From positions 1 to 60,193 of the forward strand of contig DASSHA010000037.1 of the NCBI GenBank assembly GCA_035693145.1: a stretch of DNA of 60,193 nt, read 5' to 3'. This DNA is from DASSHA01 sp035693145. GTDB taxonomy: Bacteria; Chloroflexota; Limnocylindria; Limnocylindrales; CSP1-4. Of this stretch, positions 1 through 8,953 are shown piece after piece (within the stretch, counting starts at the first letter, position 1; each line of letters starts with the position of its first letter). Below the pieces are notes generated by a model that saw only the letters and a list, made by a program, of their open reading frames with translations, ran no database searches and had not been told where the DNA came from. The position numbers and the translations under genes were made by a program.

Positions 1-2848
1 GCTGCCGTGTCAACAGAAGGCACAGCAGCGCAAGGCTCTTTCGTCGGATTCGAGTCCCCAGTATCTCCTTGTCGCCGACGACAACGCGAATTCGTCCAAG
101 GTCTTCAACGACGACTTTGGCTGCTAGGCGCCTCGCGAGCCGGCGGCCTAGCCCCGGATCAATGCCGGCTCTCCGTTGCGCTCTAACAAATCCTCTTAGC
201 AACGAGACGTCGGACTGGTCGCCGTGCAGGTCAAGAAGGTGGGCCGCGGCATTTGCTGACGGCCCACGTTCACGAAGGGCAAGTCGGAGCGGTGGCAACC
301 AGCGAGCCGGACGTAACCTGACTTCGCGCTCAACGAGGCTTCCTGGAAAGGTGTCGACTGCATCCAGCCGGTCGACGACAAGTTCCGCCACCATGCTGAG
401 GTGAGCGGCCTCGGCGGCCGGCCAGTGAGCAACTGCCTTCGTCAGCGCGTCGCCGCCGCGGACGGCGGCTGCGAGCAATACGAGCGGTTGAACGAGAAAG
501 CTGATATGCCGCCGTCGGCAGTACATGAGAGCCGACTGGATGGCTTCGGGTGCGAACGGTGAGGCCGTCCGTGCCGCGAGGAGAGCATCCATGTAGCGTC
601 GGCGCCCGAGATGGCCGACTTCCCCGTACACATCGACACGCGGCTCGTTTGCGAGCAAGGTTCGGGCCGTGTCAAAGTCTCCCGTCCTAATCGCCAGCTC
701 GGCGCTCGAGGACCCGAGATACTGGGATCGGAGGCCGTCGGAGTCGATCGATACCGCTTCCGTGAGCAACCGACTTGCTACTGCCGCGTCGCCATACCAC
801 GTCTCGAGGTCAGCCGACTCCACAAGGGATTCGACTCGCACGAGTACATGAGGTGAGGATGTCGCGCGAGACGACGCCTCCTCCGCCGCACGGACCTCGC
901 CGGTGAACCGTAGCGCCCACGCGAGGACCGACTCCGCGGCTGCGACGACCGGCGAGTCGGTGTCGGCCGGAAACGCTTCGAGGGCTTCTCTGGCCACATC
1001 TCGAGTACGGTCCGCATCCCCCATCTGACGGTAGGTGAAGGCGAGGTTCGCAAGCGAGGTGGCTAGGAATTGCCAATGGCCCGCTGTGCGTTGCGATCGC
1101 ACCATCGATTCAAGCTGGGCGGCTAGATCGTGGAGGTCCGCTTCTGTGGCCTCGGCCATGAGAATGGACGCGATCCCGATGGACCGCAGGCCGGGATCCT
1201 CCGCCGTCTCCGCGAGCAACTTTGCGTGTTCGAATCCGGCCTGCTCGAATCCTCGCTCGAATTGCACCGACACCAAGTTGAACAGCGCGATATCCCGGAA
1301 TGTGCCACGCGCATTGCGTAGGTGCTCGTAAGCCGCCTGTGCTCGAGCCTGCGCGTCCGAAAGGCGGCTCTCGATCCAGTGAAGCCGTGATTCGATGACG
1401 TCGAATACAGGATCCGGTTGAGTTGGAGGGAAGCCCGTTAAGTACTCATGAGCCAACCGAACATCTCCACGGCCCAGTAGTTCATGTATCCACTCCCTCA
1501 GCACTCTATGTAGGTCTGGAATGTCTCTCGCCGCCGTGTAGTGGAAGGCGGCGAGGCGCCAGTCGGAGGTTTCGCCGTGACGGGCAACGACCCGATGGAG
1601 GTCGCGGACGGCATCGTCGCCCGTGTCGCGACGGAGGCGATCCTCGAGGAAGTCGCGCACGAGCGGGTGGTAGCGGACGGTGTGGCGGGCGGTCTGGCCG
1701 CGACGGGAGAGCAGCCCGATGCGTTCGGCCGACTCGATCAGCCGGCGCGCGTCTGGTTGCGGCACTGACGCGACGACCTCGGCCAGCGTCGGGTCGACGA
1801 CCTGCAGGATGGACGTGCGCATGAGGAAGTCCTGCATCGCCGGCTCGAGCTCACCCACGACCTCTTCGGCGAGGTAGTCGTACAGGTTCTCGTCCACTCC
1901 GCTCAGGGAACGGACGAACGCCCGGATCTGCGAGGTCGAGCGTTCGCGCACAGCGGCGCGAACGAGCTGGAGGGAGGCGGCCCAACCTTCAGTGCGTCGG
2001 GAGAGGTCGCTCAGGACGTCCGGCTCGAGCGGCTGGTGATACGCGTCTCGGAAGAGCGCCTCGGTCTCCGGTTCGGTGAATCGAAGGTCATCGGTCGTCA
2101 GGTCAGCGACTTCGCCGAGCGCGCGGAGGCGTGCGATCGTGAGCGACGGCCTCCGACGGGTGGCGAGGATCAGCGTGAACCGTTCGGGCGCCCGGACGAG
2201 GATGTCCGCGATCACCGAACGGGCGTCCGGCGATTCGTCGAGCACGTGGTAGTCGTCGATGATCAGCACCGTTGGGTCGTCCGCCAGCCGACCGAGCTCG
2301 GCGAGAAACGTCCGGACGATCTCCTGTCGCGTCCCCCCGGTCGTGCCGAGCTCGGCAAGCCGTTCGGCCGTATGCGGCGCGAACCCCGGATCGACCTCGC
2401 GGCCGGCCGCGACGAGGTAATGGAGCACGCTGATCCAGTCCCGGTCCTCGTCGTCGACTCGAAACCAGATCGTCCGAAGGCGGGTCTGCGCCGCGAAGTC
2501 GGCGAGGAGCGTCGTCTTCCCGTAGCCGGCATCGGCGACGACCTGGACGAGCCGGTGGTGCACGTTGATCGCGAGCCACTCGAGCAGGCGAGCCCGATGG
2601 AGGGTGTCCGGTCGGAGCGGCGGACGCTGGGCCTTCGCCGCCTGGACCGGGAAGGTCGGCCGGCCCGGTGGGGGCGACGGGCGACCGTCCTCGATCGCGC
2701 GCGCGGGGTCAGCCACGCTCGTCCCCGGTCCACGAACGTCGCGGCGAGGGCTGCGCGGCGGCTCGTGGCGAGCGGGCACGGGGGACGAGCGAGCGAGCTC
2801 GGCGGTCCCGGTCGACCGAGCTCCCTCCCCAGGCGTGGGCAGGGCCAT
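1..2848 (-). CDS. Large ATP-dependent transcriptional regulator (MalT-like ATPase, helical repeats, OmpR/BTAD-type C-terminus), truncated by window edge
   Basis: The minus-strand frame stays open from ATG 2848 to the window edge, about 949 codons, and no stop is seen. A Walker A motif ADAGYGKTT lies at residues 105-113 and a Walker B LIIDDYH near 195-201, followed by a TRRRPSL sensor-like stretch; these match the MalT/LuxR-type STAND ATPase core. The middle (about 350-880) is alanine- and leucine-rich and looks like TPR-type helical repeats. The last residues visible (RVVVGDKEILG, then RRKSLALLCLLL) look like the start of the winged-helix domain that precedes a BTAD domain, so DNA binding is probably at the C-terminus. 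Known family role: signal-responsive transcription activation with ATP hydrolysis. The inducer and target are unknown. No clear ribosome binding site precedes 2848; GTG 2779 or 2716 are alternatives. Confidence 0.8.
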   Translation of the reverse strand, partial: MALPTPGEGARSTGTAELARSSPVPARHEPPRSPRRDVRGPGTSVADPARAIEDGRPSPPPGRPTFPVQAAKAQRPPLRPDTLHRARLLEWLAINVHHRLVQVVADAGYGKTTLLADFAAQTRLRTIWFRVDDEDRDWISVLHYLVAAGREVDPGFAPHTAERLAELGTTGGTRQEIVRTFLAELGRLADDPTVLIIDDYHVLDESPDARSVIADILVRAPERFTLILATRRRPSLTIARLRALGEVADLTTDDLRFTEPETEALFRDAYHQPLEPDVLSDLSRRTEGWAASLQLVRAAVRERSTSQIRAFVRSLSGVDENLYDYLAEEVVGELEPAMQDFLMRTSILQVVDPTLAEVVASVPQPDARRLIESAERIGLLSRRGQTARHTVRYHPLVRDFLEDRLRRDTGDDAVRDLHRVVARHGETSDWRLAAFHYTAARDIPDLHRVLREWIHELLGRGDVRLAHEYLTGFPPTQPDPVFDVIESRLHWIESRLSDAQARAQAAYEHLRNARGTFRDIALFNLVSVQFERGFEQAGFEHAKLLAETAEDPGLRSIGIASILMAEATEADLHDLAAQLESMVRSQRTAGHWQFLATSLANLAFTYRQMGDADRTRDVAREALEAFPADTDSPVVAAAESVLAWALRFTGEVRAAEEASSRATSSPHVLVRVESLVESADLETWYGDAAVASRLLTEAVSIDSDGLRSQYLGSSSAELAIRTGDFDTARTLLANEPRVDVYGEVGHLGRRRYMDALLAARTASPFAPEAIQSALMYCRRRHISFLVQPLVLLAAAVRGGDALTKAVAHWPAAEAAHLSMVAELVVDRLDAVDTFPGSLVEREVRLRPARWLPPLRLALRERGPSANAAAHLLDLHGDQSDVSLLRGFVRAQRRAGIDPGLGRRLARRLAAKVVVEDLGRIRVVVGDKEILGTRIRRKSLALLCLLLTRQ

Positions 2849-2926
2849 ATCGCCGATGGTGCAGCGGTGCACTCATCGCGGGATTAGCTGCGAGCGCTCG
2901 TGGAACGGCCCGGAATGCGCGCTCGC

Positions 2927-3136
2927 TTATTCCGGCGACTCGTACTCGAACGCGATCTTGAGGTCGACGCGGTACTCGACGATCTCGCCGTCTTGAACCT
3001 CTGCGGTCGACTTCACGACCTCGACGGTGCGGATGTTTCGGACGGTCCGCGCCGCCGTGGCAACCGCCTGGCGAGCCGCATCGCTCCACGAGCGCGGGCT
3101 CGTGCCGACCATCTCGCGAATGATGATCACACCCAC
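2927..3136 (-). CDS. Dodecin family flavin-binding protein
   Basis: This 69-residue protein has the length and pattern of dodecins: a short N-terminal strand, a helix with SWSDAARQAVATAA, then VEVV and a C-terminal strand EYRVDLKIAFEYE. Dodecins form hollow dodecamers that bind flavin or coenzyme A and are thought to buffer or store flavin in the cytosol. The start is GTG 3136, with a GGGAGGG ribosome binding site just upstream. It stands alone between a zinc-ribbon gene and the large ATPase regulator, all on the minus strand, with gaps of about 80-150 nt. Ligand (FMN, FAD or CoA) cannot be told from sequence. Confidence 0.88.
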   Translation of the reverse strand: MGVIIIREMVGTSPRSWSDAARQAVATAARTVRNIRTVEVVKSTAEVQDGEIVEYRVDLKIAFEYESPE

Positions 3137-3237
3137 CGAACCACCCTCCCGTTCCCGGCGTCGCGCTCCGCCCGGGCACGGCGGCTTCGACGCGACGGGG
3201 TTCGCAGTCTAGCGGCGCCCGCCCCCGGAATCAGAAC

Positions 3238-3258
3238 GGGCCGGCGAAACGCCGGCCC
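3238..3258 (-). terminator. Hairpin terminator downstream of the zinc-ribbon gene
   Basis: A perfect 9-bp inverted repeat GGGCCGGCG / CGCCGGCCC with a 3-nt loop lies 25 nt past the stop of the zinc-ribbon gene. On the minus strand it is followed by GTTCTGATT, only weakly T-rich. Confidence 0.55.
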
Positions 3259-3282
3259 GCTGCCTCCTCCGTGAACGCCCGC

Positions 3283-3618
3283 TCAGGCGGTCGCGACGGG
3301 CTCCGCTCGGACCTTGTCGAAGCACGAGCTGCAATAGACCGGGCGGTCGGTGCGCGGGGCGAACGGCACGACGGCCTGGCCCCCACACATGGCGCAGACG
3401 GCCGCGTGATACTCGCGCGGTCCGCCAACGGTGCGGGCCCGCTTCGCGGCCGCGCGACACGTGGGGCACCGCTGCGGATCGTTCTGCAGACCCTTGCTGG
3501 CGAAGAACGACTGTTCCCCCGCGGAAAAGACGAAGGCCTCGCCGCAGTCGCGGCAGGTCAGCGTTCGATCATCAAACACGCTCTCCCGGTCCTCCATCGC
3601 AATGACGCGAAGTGTCAT
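3283..3618 (-). CDS. Double zinc-ribbon protein of unknown function
   Basis: The protein (111 residues) has two treble-clef or zinc-ribbon units. The first is CRDCGEAF ... CPTCR; the second is CAMCGGQ ... CSSCF, ending in the DKVR that often closes this class. The first unit resembles the probable zinc-ribbon domain (zf-ribbon_3 type) with QSFFASKGL between the cysteine pairs. Such small proteins are common in GC-rich bacteria, and some are thought to bind nucleic acid or act as regulators, but no function is established. The start is uncertain: ATG 3618 gives the full frame, ATG 3597 gives a protein beginning MEDRES, which resembles homologues better. It is followed by a strong hairpin. Confidence 0.75.
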   Translation of the reverse strand: MTLRVIAMEDRESVFDDRTLTCRDCGEAFVFSAGEQSFFASKGLQNDPQRCPTCRAAAKRARTVGGPREYHAAVCAMCGGQAVVPFAPRTDRPVYCSSCFDKVRAEPVATA

Positions 3619-3859
3619 GAGTTCGCGCTGAGCGAGGGTCGGGTCGAGCGCTACCGCAGATGGGTGGCGACGGAAGCTCGAGCCTCGATTTCGGAACTCG
3701 TGGAGCGCAGCATACGAGCGGCGTCAAGCGGGGTTTTCGACGCTCGTCGTCGCGTCGTGCGCGACCAAGCATGCATTTCGCACGTTGGTTCGATTGGACG
3801 CGCGATTTCGTTCCTTCAAAGCAACTTGTTCGTCCGAAGGCTGCGCCGCTCGGTCCCGG

Positions 3860-3881
3860 GGCGGTGCGTACTCGCACCGCC
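3860..3881 (-). terminator. Hairpin terminator downstream of dnaB
   Basis: A perfect 9-bp inverted repeat GGCGGTGCG / CGCACCGCC with a TACT (plus strand) loop begins 8 nt past the dnaB stop. No T-tract follows on the minus strand. The rest of the 270-nt gap to the zinc-ribbon gene shows no gene. Confidence 0.5.
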
Positions 3882-3888
3882 GACAGGA

Positions 3889-5241
3889 TCAGGCGATCTC
3901 GGCATACCGCTCGCCGACGGCGGCCGAGTAGAAGCGTGTCTGGTGCTTCTTGAACATGAGCTTCACGCGTCCGGTCGGGCCGTTGCGGTGCTTGGCGAGA
4001 TGGAGGTTGATCTCCTCGACGTCGGTCACTTCGTCGTCCTGGCCGCGTTCCTTGTCCCGCCACAGGAACATCACGAGATCGGCGTCCTGCTCGATCGCAC
4101 CGGACTCGCGAAGATCCGAGAGCCGAGGCTCCTTCGACTCGCGCATCTCGGGCTGCCGCGACAACTGCGAGAGTGCGATGACGGGCACGGCCAGCTCGCG
4201 CGCGAGCGCCTTGAGCCCCCGGCTGATCTCCGAGACCTCCTGGACGCGATTGGCGTCGCGGCTCGTCGTGCTCGATTGCATGAGCTGGAGGTAGTCGACG
4301 ATCACGAGGTCCAGGCCCGCCTCGGCCTGCAAGCGACGGGCCTTGGTTCGCAGCTCCATCGTGCTGATGTTCGGCGTGTCGTCGATGAAGATGCGGGCCT
4401 CGGACAGGCTGGTCATCGCGTTCGCGACACGGTTGAAGTCCATGTCCTCGAGGAACCCGGTGCGCAGTCGCTGACTGTCGATGTCGCCGACCGAGCTGAG
4501 GAGACGGAGCACGAGCTGCTCCTTGCTCATCTCGAGGCTGAACACTCCGACCGACTTCCCGTCGCGCACCGCCGCGTGCTCTGCCATGTTCAGGGCAAGG
4601 CTCGTCTTGCCGACCGAAGGACGCGCCGCGAGGACGATGAGGTCGCTTCTCTGGAGGCCCGTCGTCATCGCGTCGAGCTCGGCGAAGCCGGTCCGGATGC
4701 CGCTGATCTCGCCGCGGTGTGAATGGAGGTAATCCAGCCGGTCGAACGCCTCGTGGAGCAGCGAGCGGAGGGGGCTGAACCCGGCGTGGACGCGTCGCTC
4801 GCTGACCGCGAACAGCTCCGTCTCGGCGCGGTCGATCGCCTCCTGGATCTCGGCCGGATCCTCGTAGCCGATCCCCGCGATCTTGCCGGCCGCCGCGATG
4901 AGGTTGCGCAGGACCGCCTTGCGCTCGACGATGCGCGCGTACTGGACGGCGTGAACGGCCGTCGGCGTCTGGTTCGACAGCGAGCTCAGGTAGCTCCGGC
5001 CGCCGACAGCGTCGAGCTCCTCCTTCCGCTCGAGCGTCTCCGAGACGGTGACGATGTCGATCGGCTCGCGGCGCTCGAACAGCTCGAGCATCGCGCCGTA
5101 CACGAGAGCGTTGGCCTGCCGGTAGAAGTCCTCCGGCCGAAGGAACTCGGCCACCTCGACGATCGCGTCGCGGTCGATGAGCACCGAACCGAGCACCGAT
5201 TGCTCGGCCTCGAGGCTCTGCGGCGGAAGGCGATCGATCAC
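3889..5241 (-). CDS. dnaB: Replicative DNA helicase DnaB
   Basis: This is the hexameric replicative helicase that unwinds DNA at the fork and loads primase. The 450-residue length is normal for the family. An N-terminal DnaB domain (PPQSLEAEQSVLGS at residues 6-19) is followed by a linker and the RecA-like ATPase. Walker A ARPSVGKTS lies at about 206-214, the Walker B strand LVIVDYLQLM near 310, and the SQLSRQPE and GAIEQDAD motifs follow. No intein is present. The start is GTG 5241. It is often next to rplI in bacteria; here rplI lies 1.6 kb away on the other strand with lexA between. A hairpin terminator follows. Only weak DnaA-box-like nonamers lie upstream. Confidence 0.97.
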   Translation of the reverse strand: MIDRLPPQSLEAEQSVLGSVLIDRDAIVEVAEFLRPEDFYRQANALVYGAMLELFERREPIDIVTVSETLERKEELDAVGGRSYLSSLSNQTPTAVHAVQYARIVERKAVLRNLIAAAGKIAGIGYEDPAEIQEAIDRAETELFAVSERRVHAGFSPLRSLLHEAFDRLDYLHSHRGEISGIRTGFAELDAMTTGLQRSDLIVLAARPSVGKTSLALNMAEHAAVRDGKSVGVFSLEMSKEQLVLRLLSSVGDIDSQRLRTGFLEDMDFNRVANAMTSLSEARIFIDDTPNISTMELRTKARRLQAEAGLDLVIVDYLQLMQSSTTSRDANRVQEVSEISRGLKALARELAVPVIALSQLSRQPEMRESKEPRLSDLRESGAIEQDADLVMFLWRDKERGQDDEVTDVEEINLHLAKHRNGPTGRVKLMFKKHQTRFYSAAVGERYAEIA

Positions 5242-5499
5242 GCGGCGGACTCCGAAGGGACGTGGGCAAACCGATGGTGCCGCCGCGCGCCCGACGGCGG
5301 GAGGGACTTATCCCCGGCTTTCATCCACCTTCTCGCGCCCCACTGTGGACGGTGTGGACCGGCTCGCGCCGCCACGAACGAACTGGGCGGGCGAGGCGAC
5401 GCAGCCGAAGGCGGGAGACGAGGACGCGAGCGAGCGCACTCCACGTGCGTGAGCGACCGCCGGAGCCGAGCAACGCCGGCCTGGGGCGAAATCGCCCGT

Positions 5500-6153
5500 T
5501 CAGTCGAGGCGGCGGATGACGCCGATCAGCTTTCCCTGAATCCTCACGTCGTCGTAGACCTGGTCCGGATACGCCTGGTTCGCCGGCTTGAGCCGAACCT
5601 TGTCCTTCTCCTTGAAGAACCGCTTCAGGGTGACGGCGTTCTCCTCGACCTGGGCCACGACGATATCGCCGTTACGGGCGGTGCTCTGAGGGCGGATGAG
5701 GACGTAGTCGCCGTCCGCGATGTGCGCCTCGATCATCGAATCGCCGCGGACCTTGAGCACATAGGCGTCCCCGGATGGAGCGAAGAGGTCCGGCACGGAC
5801 ACGGTCTCTGATGCGTCCCGGTACGCCTCGATCGGGCCGCCCGCGGCGACCTCGCCGACGATCGGAAGGACGTAGACGTCGGCGCTGCCGTTCGACTGTG
5901 GGACCAGCTCCGACGAGAGGCCCAGGTGAAGCGCCGCCGTGGGTGTCAGCCGGATTGCGCGCGACTGGGCGGCGCCACGCTCAAGGTACCCCTCGCGCTC
6001 GAGGATCTGGAGGTGGTGATGGACGGCGGACGTGGAGGCGAGCCCGACGGCACGAGCGATCTCCCGGACGGACGGCGGATACCCCCTGGCACGCAGCGTC
6101 GCCGCGATGTAGTCGAGGATCTTCACCTTCCGCTCGGCGTCGTGCCTGGTCAC
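5500..6153 (-). CDS. lexA: LexA repressor (SOS response, S24 autoprotease)
   Basis: LexA represses SOS genes and cleaves itself when stimulated by RecA filaments. The 217 residues show an N-terminal winged helix (PPSVREIARAVGLAS, about 26-40), the cleavage site Ala104-Gly105 in VAAGGPI, catalytic Ser139 in GDSM and Lys177 in TLKRFF. The start is GTG 6153, fixed by an AAAGGAGG ribosome binding site 7 nt upstream. Its own promoter carries a perfect palindromic LexA box between -35 and -10, so it is autoregulated. The 258-nt stretch between its stop and dnaB holds no gene. Confidence 0.97.
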   Translation of the reverse strand: MTRHDAERKVKILDYIAATLRARGYPPSVREIARAVGLASTSAVHHHLQILEREGYLERGAAQSRAIRLTPTAALHLGLSSELVPQSNGSADVYVLPIVGEVAAGGPIEAYRDASETVSVPDLFAPSGDAYVLKVRGDSMIEAHIADGDYVLIRPQSTARNGDIVVAQVEENAVTLKRFFKEKDKVRLKPANQAYPDQVYDDVRIQGKLIGVIRRLD

Positions 6154-6173
6154 TGGCGCCTCCTTTCGACAGC

Positions 6174-6201
6174 ATCATACCGAACAGGCGTTCGATGTCA
6201 A
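6174..6201 (-). promoter_or_regulatory. lexA promoter with embedded LexA operator
   Basis: Read on the minus strand: -35 TTGACA (6201-6196), a 16-nt spacer that contains the palindrome CGAACGCCTGTTCG (6194-6181), and -10 TATGAT (6179-6174). The palindrome fits the Bacillus/Gram-positive SOS box CGAAC-N4-GTTCG exactly. LexA bound here would block RNA polymerase. Confidence 0.9.
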
Positions 6202-6250
6202 CGCGTCGAACGCCGTACGTGGCCAGGGAGGGCCCGCTCGGTTCGCGGTG

Positions 6251-6256
6251 TAAACT
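6251..6256 (+). promoter_or_regulatory. Putative -10 element for DUF1232-rplI
   Basis: TAAACT preceded by TG lies about 60 nt before the GTG start of the DUF1232 gene. No good -35 is seen. Confidence 0.35.
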
Positions 6257-6315
6257 CCCGCTCCCGACGGACCGGCCTTCCCCGCGTGGCTGCGCCGTCG
6301 ACGCGTGAGGTTCAG

Positions 6316-6885
6316 GTGCCAAAGACCCGTTCATCGCAGCGGCACGGTCCGCTCAGGACCCTCGGTGGCTCCTTCGGCGGTGGTCTCAGACGATCGCTTG
6401 GCCTGCTCGCGCTCGCACCGCTCGCAAGTCGCGCGCCGCAGTACTCGCGGCTGGTCTGGTCGCTCGTCGTGGATGATCGAACCCCCGCCAGCCGAAAGGC
6501 GCTGCTCGCCGGCGCGCTGGGCTACCTGGTCCTCGGGCGCGATCTCGTGCCGGACGACGTGCCGATCCTCGGCGGCCTCGACGACCTCGTCGTCGTCGTC
6601 CTCGCCGTCGACCTGTTCCTCGACGGCGTGCCGAACGACCTGCTCGACGAGAAGCTGGACGCCCTCGGGATCGAACGCTCGTCGTTCGACCGGGACATCA
6701 GCCAGATCCGGCGCCTGACGCCAGGCCCCGTGCGGCGGGCGCTGCGTCGGCTGCCCCGGATGGTCGAGCTCGCCGGAGCCGCGCTCGGGCGCTCGGGGCT
6801 CGGCCCCGCACTTCGCTCATGGATCGTGGAGGGTGGCTCGGGTGTCCGACGGACGCGCCGGCCGATGGAGGATTCGATCGCGTGA
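6316..6885 (+). CDS. DUF1232 (YkvA-like) membrane-associated protein
   Basis: The 189-residue product contains the YkvA/DUF1232 signature: RKALLAGALGYLVLGRDLVPDDVPILGGLDD at about residues 57-87 holds the conserved YL...D.vPD..p..G..DD pattern, followed by a hydrophobic VVVVLAVDLFL segment. Function of the family is unknown; members are small, probably membrane-associated proteins. The start GTG 6316 was chosen because the frame further upstream reads through the lexA regulatory region; a GTGAGG sits 6 nt before it. Its stop overlaps the rplI start (GTGA), so the two are probably translationally coupled. Confidence 0.7.
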   Translation: MPKTRSSQRHGPLRTLGGSFGGGLRRSLGLLALAPLASRAPQYSRLVWSLVVDDRTPASRKALLAGALGYLVLGRDLVPDDVPILGGLDDLVVVVLAVDLFLDGVPNDLLDEKLDALGIERSSFDRDISQIRRLTPGPVRRALRRLPRMVELAGAALGRSGLGPALRSWIVEGGSGVRRTRRPMEDSIA

Positions 6886-7328
6886 AGGTGATCCTGACTG
6901 CCGACGTGCCCGCGCTGGGCAAGAGCGGCGATCTCAAGTCGGTGGCCGACGGCTACGCCAGCAACTTCCTCATCCCGAAGCGGCTGGCCGTTCCGGCGGC
7001 GGGCGGCGCCTACCGCGCCTACGTCCACGACATCGCGAGCCGCGAGGAGAAGCGGAAGCGCGAGCGCGAGGAGGCCGAGGTCGCCGCGACGCGCATCGCC
7101 TCCACGACGCTGACGATGGGCGTCAAGGTCGGTGAGGGCGGCAAGCTCTATGGCTCGATCACCGCACAGGACATCGCCGACGCGCTCGGCCGCCGTGGGA
7201 TCACGATCGACAAGCACAAGATCGACCTGGACCAGCCGCTCAAGACGCTGGGCACGTACAAGGTCGCGATCAAGGTCTACGGCGGGATGACGCCCGAAGT
7301 CACGATCGTCGTCGAACCGAAGGGCTGA
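6882..7328 (+). CDS. rplI: 50S ribosomal protein L9
   Basis: L9 binds 23S rRNA near the L1 stalk and helps maintain reading frame. The sequence opens with VKVILTADVPALGKSGDL, the L9 signature with GKSGDLKSVADGYASNFLIPK, then a long charged helix (REEKRKREREEAEV) and a C-terminal globular domain (KLYGSITAQDIADAL ... VAIKVYGG). The 148 residues match the family. The GTG start at 6882 overlaps the stop of the DUF1232 gene by 4 nt. Confidence 0.96.
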   Translation: MKVILTADVPALGKSGDLKSVADGYASNFLIPKRLAVPAAGGAYRAYVHDIASREEKRKREREEAEVAATRIASTTLTMGVKVGEGGKLYGSITAQDIADALGRRGITIDKHKIDLDQPLKTLGTYKVAIKVYGGMTPEVTIVVEPKG

Positions 7329-7616
7329 TCCGCGGGAGCGTGGGACGGGCGAGGGGGCGCGGGCCCTCGGCGCTGGGCCGCATCGAGCGTCGCCCGGTTC
7401 GTCCGGAATACAAGTGACCGTGGTGCTACGGAGGAAACGGGGGCCGACGAGCGCCTGGTTTGACGCTGACGGCTAATTTCTCGCGCCGGTGGGGCCCGCG
7501 ACGTCCGTAATACCACCCCCATTGGTATCCGGAAGGTGGGCCGCCGCGCCACGGCGGCGCGGGCGGGCGAAGGTCGGCGGGGCCGGCCGCGATGTCGGCC
7601 GGGAACGGGGGAAAGG

Positions 7617-8897
7617 TCAGAACTCGACGAAGCCGATGCCGATCGCCCAGATCGCGTAGGCGCAGATGAGGACCGACGCGACCGTCGCGGCGATGGCGAG
7701 GCGGCTGATGCCGCGCTCGAAGACCGTGGCGAGGATGACGAACAGCAGGGGCTGGAAGTCCAACGAGAAGCGGTACCCGAACTGGGTGATGCCGACGTTG
7801 CCGTGGGTCACGATCGGGACCGCGACGAGGGCGATCCCGACGAGGGAGTAGGCCACCCGCGGGTCGCGCAGCCTCGCGCGGAAGAGCCACAGGAACAGGG
7901 GCGTCGTCAGGAAGATCGACAGGCCCCACCACGAGGGCTGGAGGAACGGTGGCTCGTCGACGAAGTTCCAGCTCCGGAAGAAGATCGCGTACAGGTTCCG
8001 CGGGATGTACCACAGCGACAGGATCCCGTGGTCGCGGTAGATCGGATCGTCGAGGACACCGGGGATCCGGACGTAGCCCTCGTCGAAGGGCGACCCCCAG
8101 CGGACGACGTTGTAGAGCGCGTAGGCGGCCAGCGGGATTGCCAGCCCGACGACGAACGGCGCGAGGGTTCGAACGGCCCGCTCGATGGGCGGCAGCCGCG
8201 GCGGCCAGCCGAGCCGCAGGAGGAGCGCCGCGAAGAACGGGGCGCTGAGCGCGACCGGCAGCCGTGACGTCGCGGCGAAACCGAGGAACAGCCCGACGGC
8301 CAGCGGCGCCCGGCCACGGAACGCGAGGTTGAGCGCCGCGAGCATGAAGAAGACCGCGACGACGTGCGCGAAGTACCAGACCGAGCCGACCTCGGCGATG
8401 TACCAGAGGACCGTTCCGAGCCCGAACGCGACGGTCAGCGTGATCCGGGCGCGGCGCGACAGCGAGAAGGCGCCGAACAGCAGCCACGCCAAGCCGACGG
8501 CGGCGCCGCCCATGATCGAGCTGACGACCTGCTCGTGGATGTCGGTGCCGAACAGCGCGACGATCGGGACGAGCAGGACGGCGGGCAACGGCGGATAGGC
8601 CACGTACCACTCGCCGGGCCCTGCCGGAATGAGCTCGTTGAGCCACGACGGCGCTTCGAGCAGCGTGATCCGTCCGTGGAGGAACGCGTCGGCTAGCCGG
8701 ACGAAATAGTCGAGGTTCTCGCGGTCGCGCGACGACGTGTACAGGTAGATCGCGCTGACGACGACTGCGACGACGAGCGTCGACCAGACCTCGTCATGGG
8801 CGCGGGCCCACGTTACTGAGGCGCTGTCGGGAAGGCGATCCTCGCCCGCTGCAGGCGTCGCGAGTCGTGGCCGGCGGACCGTTCGGGGAGCCTCCAT
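7617..8897 (-). CDS. Polytopic membrane protein, GT-C glycosyltransferase-like
   Basis: The 426-residue protein has about ten hydrophobic segments. The first extracytoplasmic loop carries DYFVRLADAFLHGR and later GEWYVAYPPLPAVLLVP, a layout seen in GT-C glycosyltransferases of the GT39/GT87 type that use polyprenyl-linked sugars on the outer face of the membrane. I cannot identify the sugar or acceptor. Start: ATG 8897 is preferred; GTG 8936 adds 13 residues (DARAADPKN...). It is divergent from the PIG-V-like gene 56 nt away. The 288-nt stretch after its stop up to rplI shows no gene. Confidence 0.6.
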   Translation of the reverse strand: MEAPRTVRRPRLATPAAGEDRLPDSASVTWARAHDEVWSTLVVAVVVSAIYLYTSSRDRENLDYFVRLADAFLHGRITLLEAPSWLNELIPAGPGEWYVAYPPLPAVLLVPIVALFGTDIHEQVVSSIMGGAAVGLAWLLFGAFSLSRRARITLTVAFGLGTVLWYIAEVGSVWYFAHVVAVFFMLAALNLAFRGRAPLAVGLFLGFAATSRLPVALSAPFFAALLLRLGWPPRLPPIERAVRTLAPFVVGLAIPLAAYALYNVVRWGSPFDEGYVRIPGVLDDPIYRDHGILSLWYIPRNLYAIFFRSWNFVDEPPFLQPSWWGLSIFLTTPLFLWLFRARLRDPRVAYSLVGIALVAVPIVTHGNVGITQFGYRFSLDFQPLLFVILATVFERGISRLAIAATVASVLICAYAIWAIGIGFVEF

Positions 8898-8953
8898 CGC
8901 GTCGCTATTCTTCGGATCGGCGGCGCGCGCGTCCACCCGATCGTCGTTCGGCG

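Noticed and set aside
3271..4722. Long open frame on the plus strand (483 codons)
   Set aside because: It is antisense to dnaB and the zinc-ribbon gene; composition is that of a GC-rich shadow frame and no domain is visible.
5308..5329. DnaA-box-like nonamers TTATCCCCG and TCATCCACC upstream of dnaB, as a possible origin
   Set aside because: Each has two mismatches to TTATCCACA, there are only two, and no AT-rich unwinding region or dnaA/dnaN is near.
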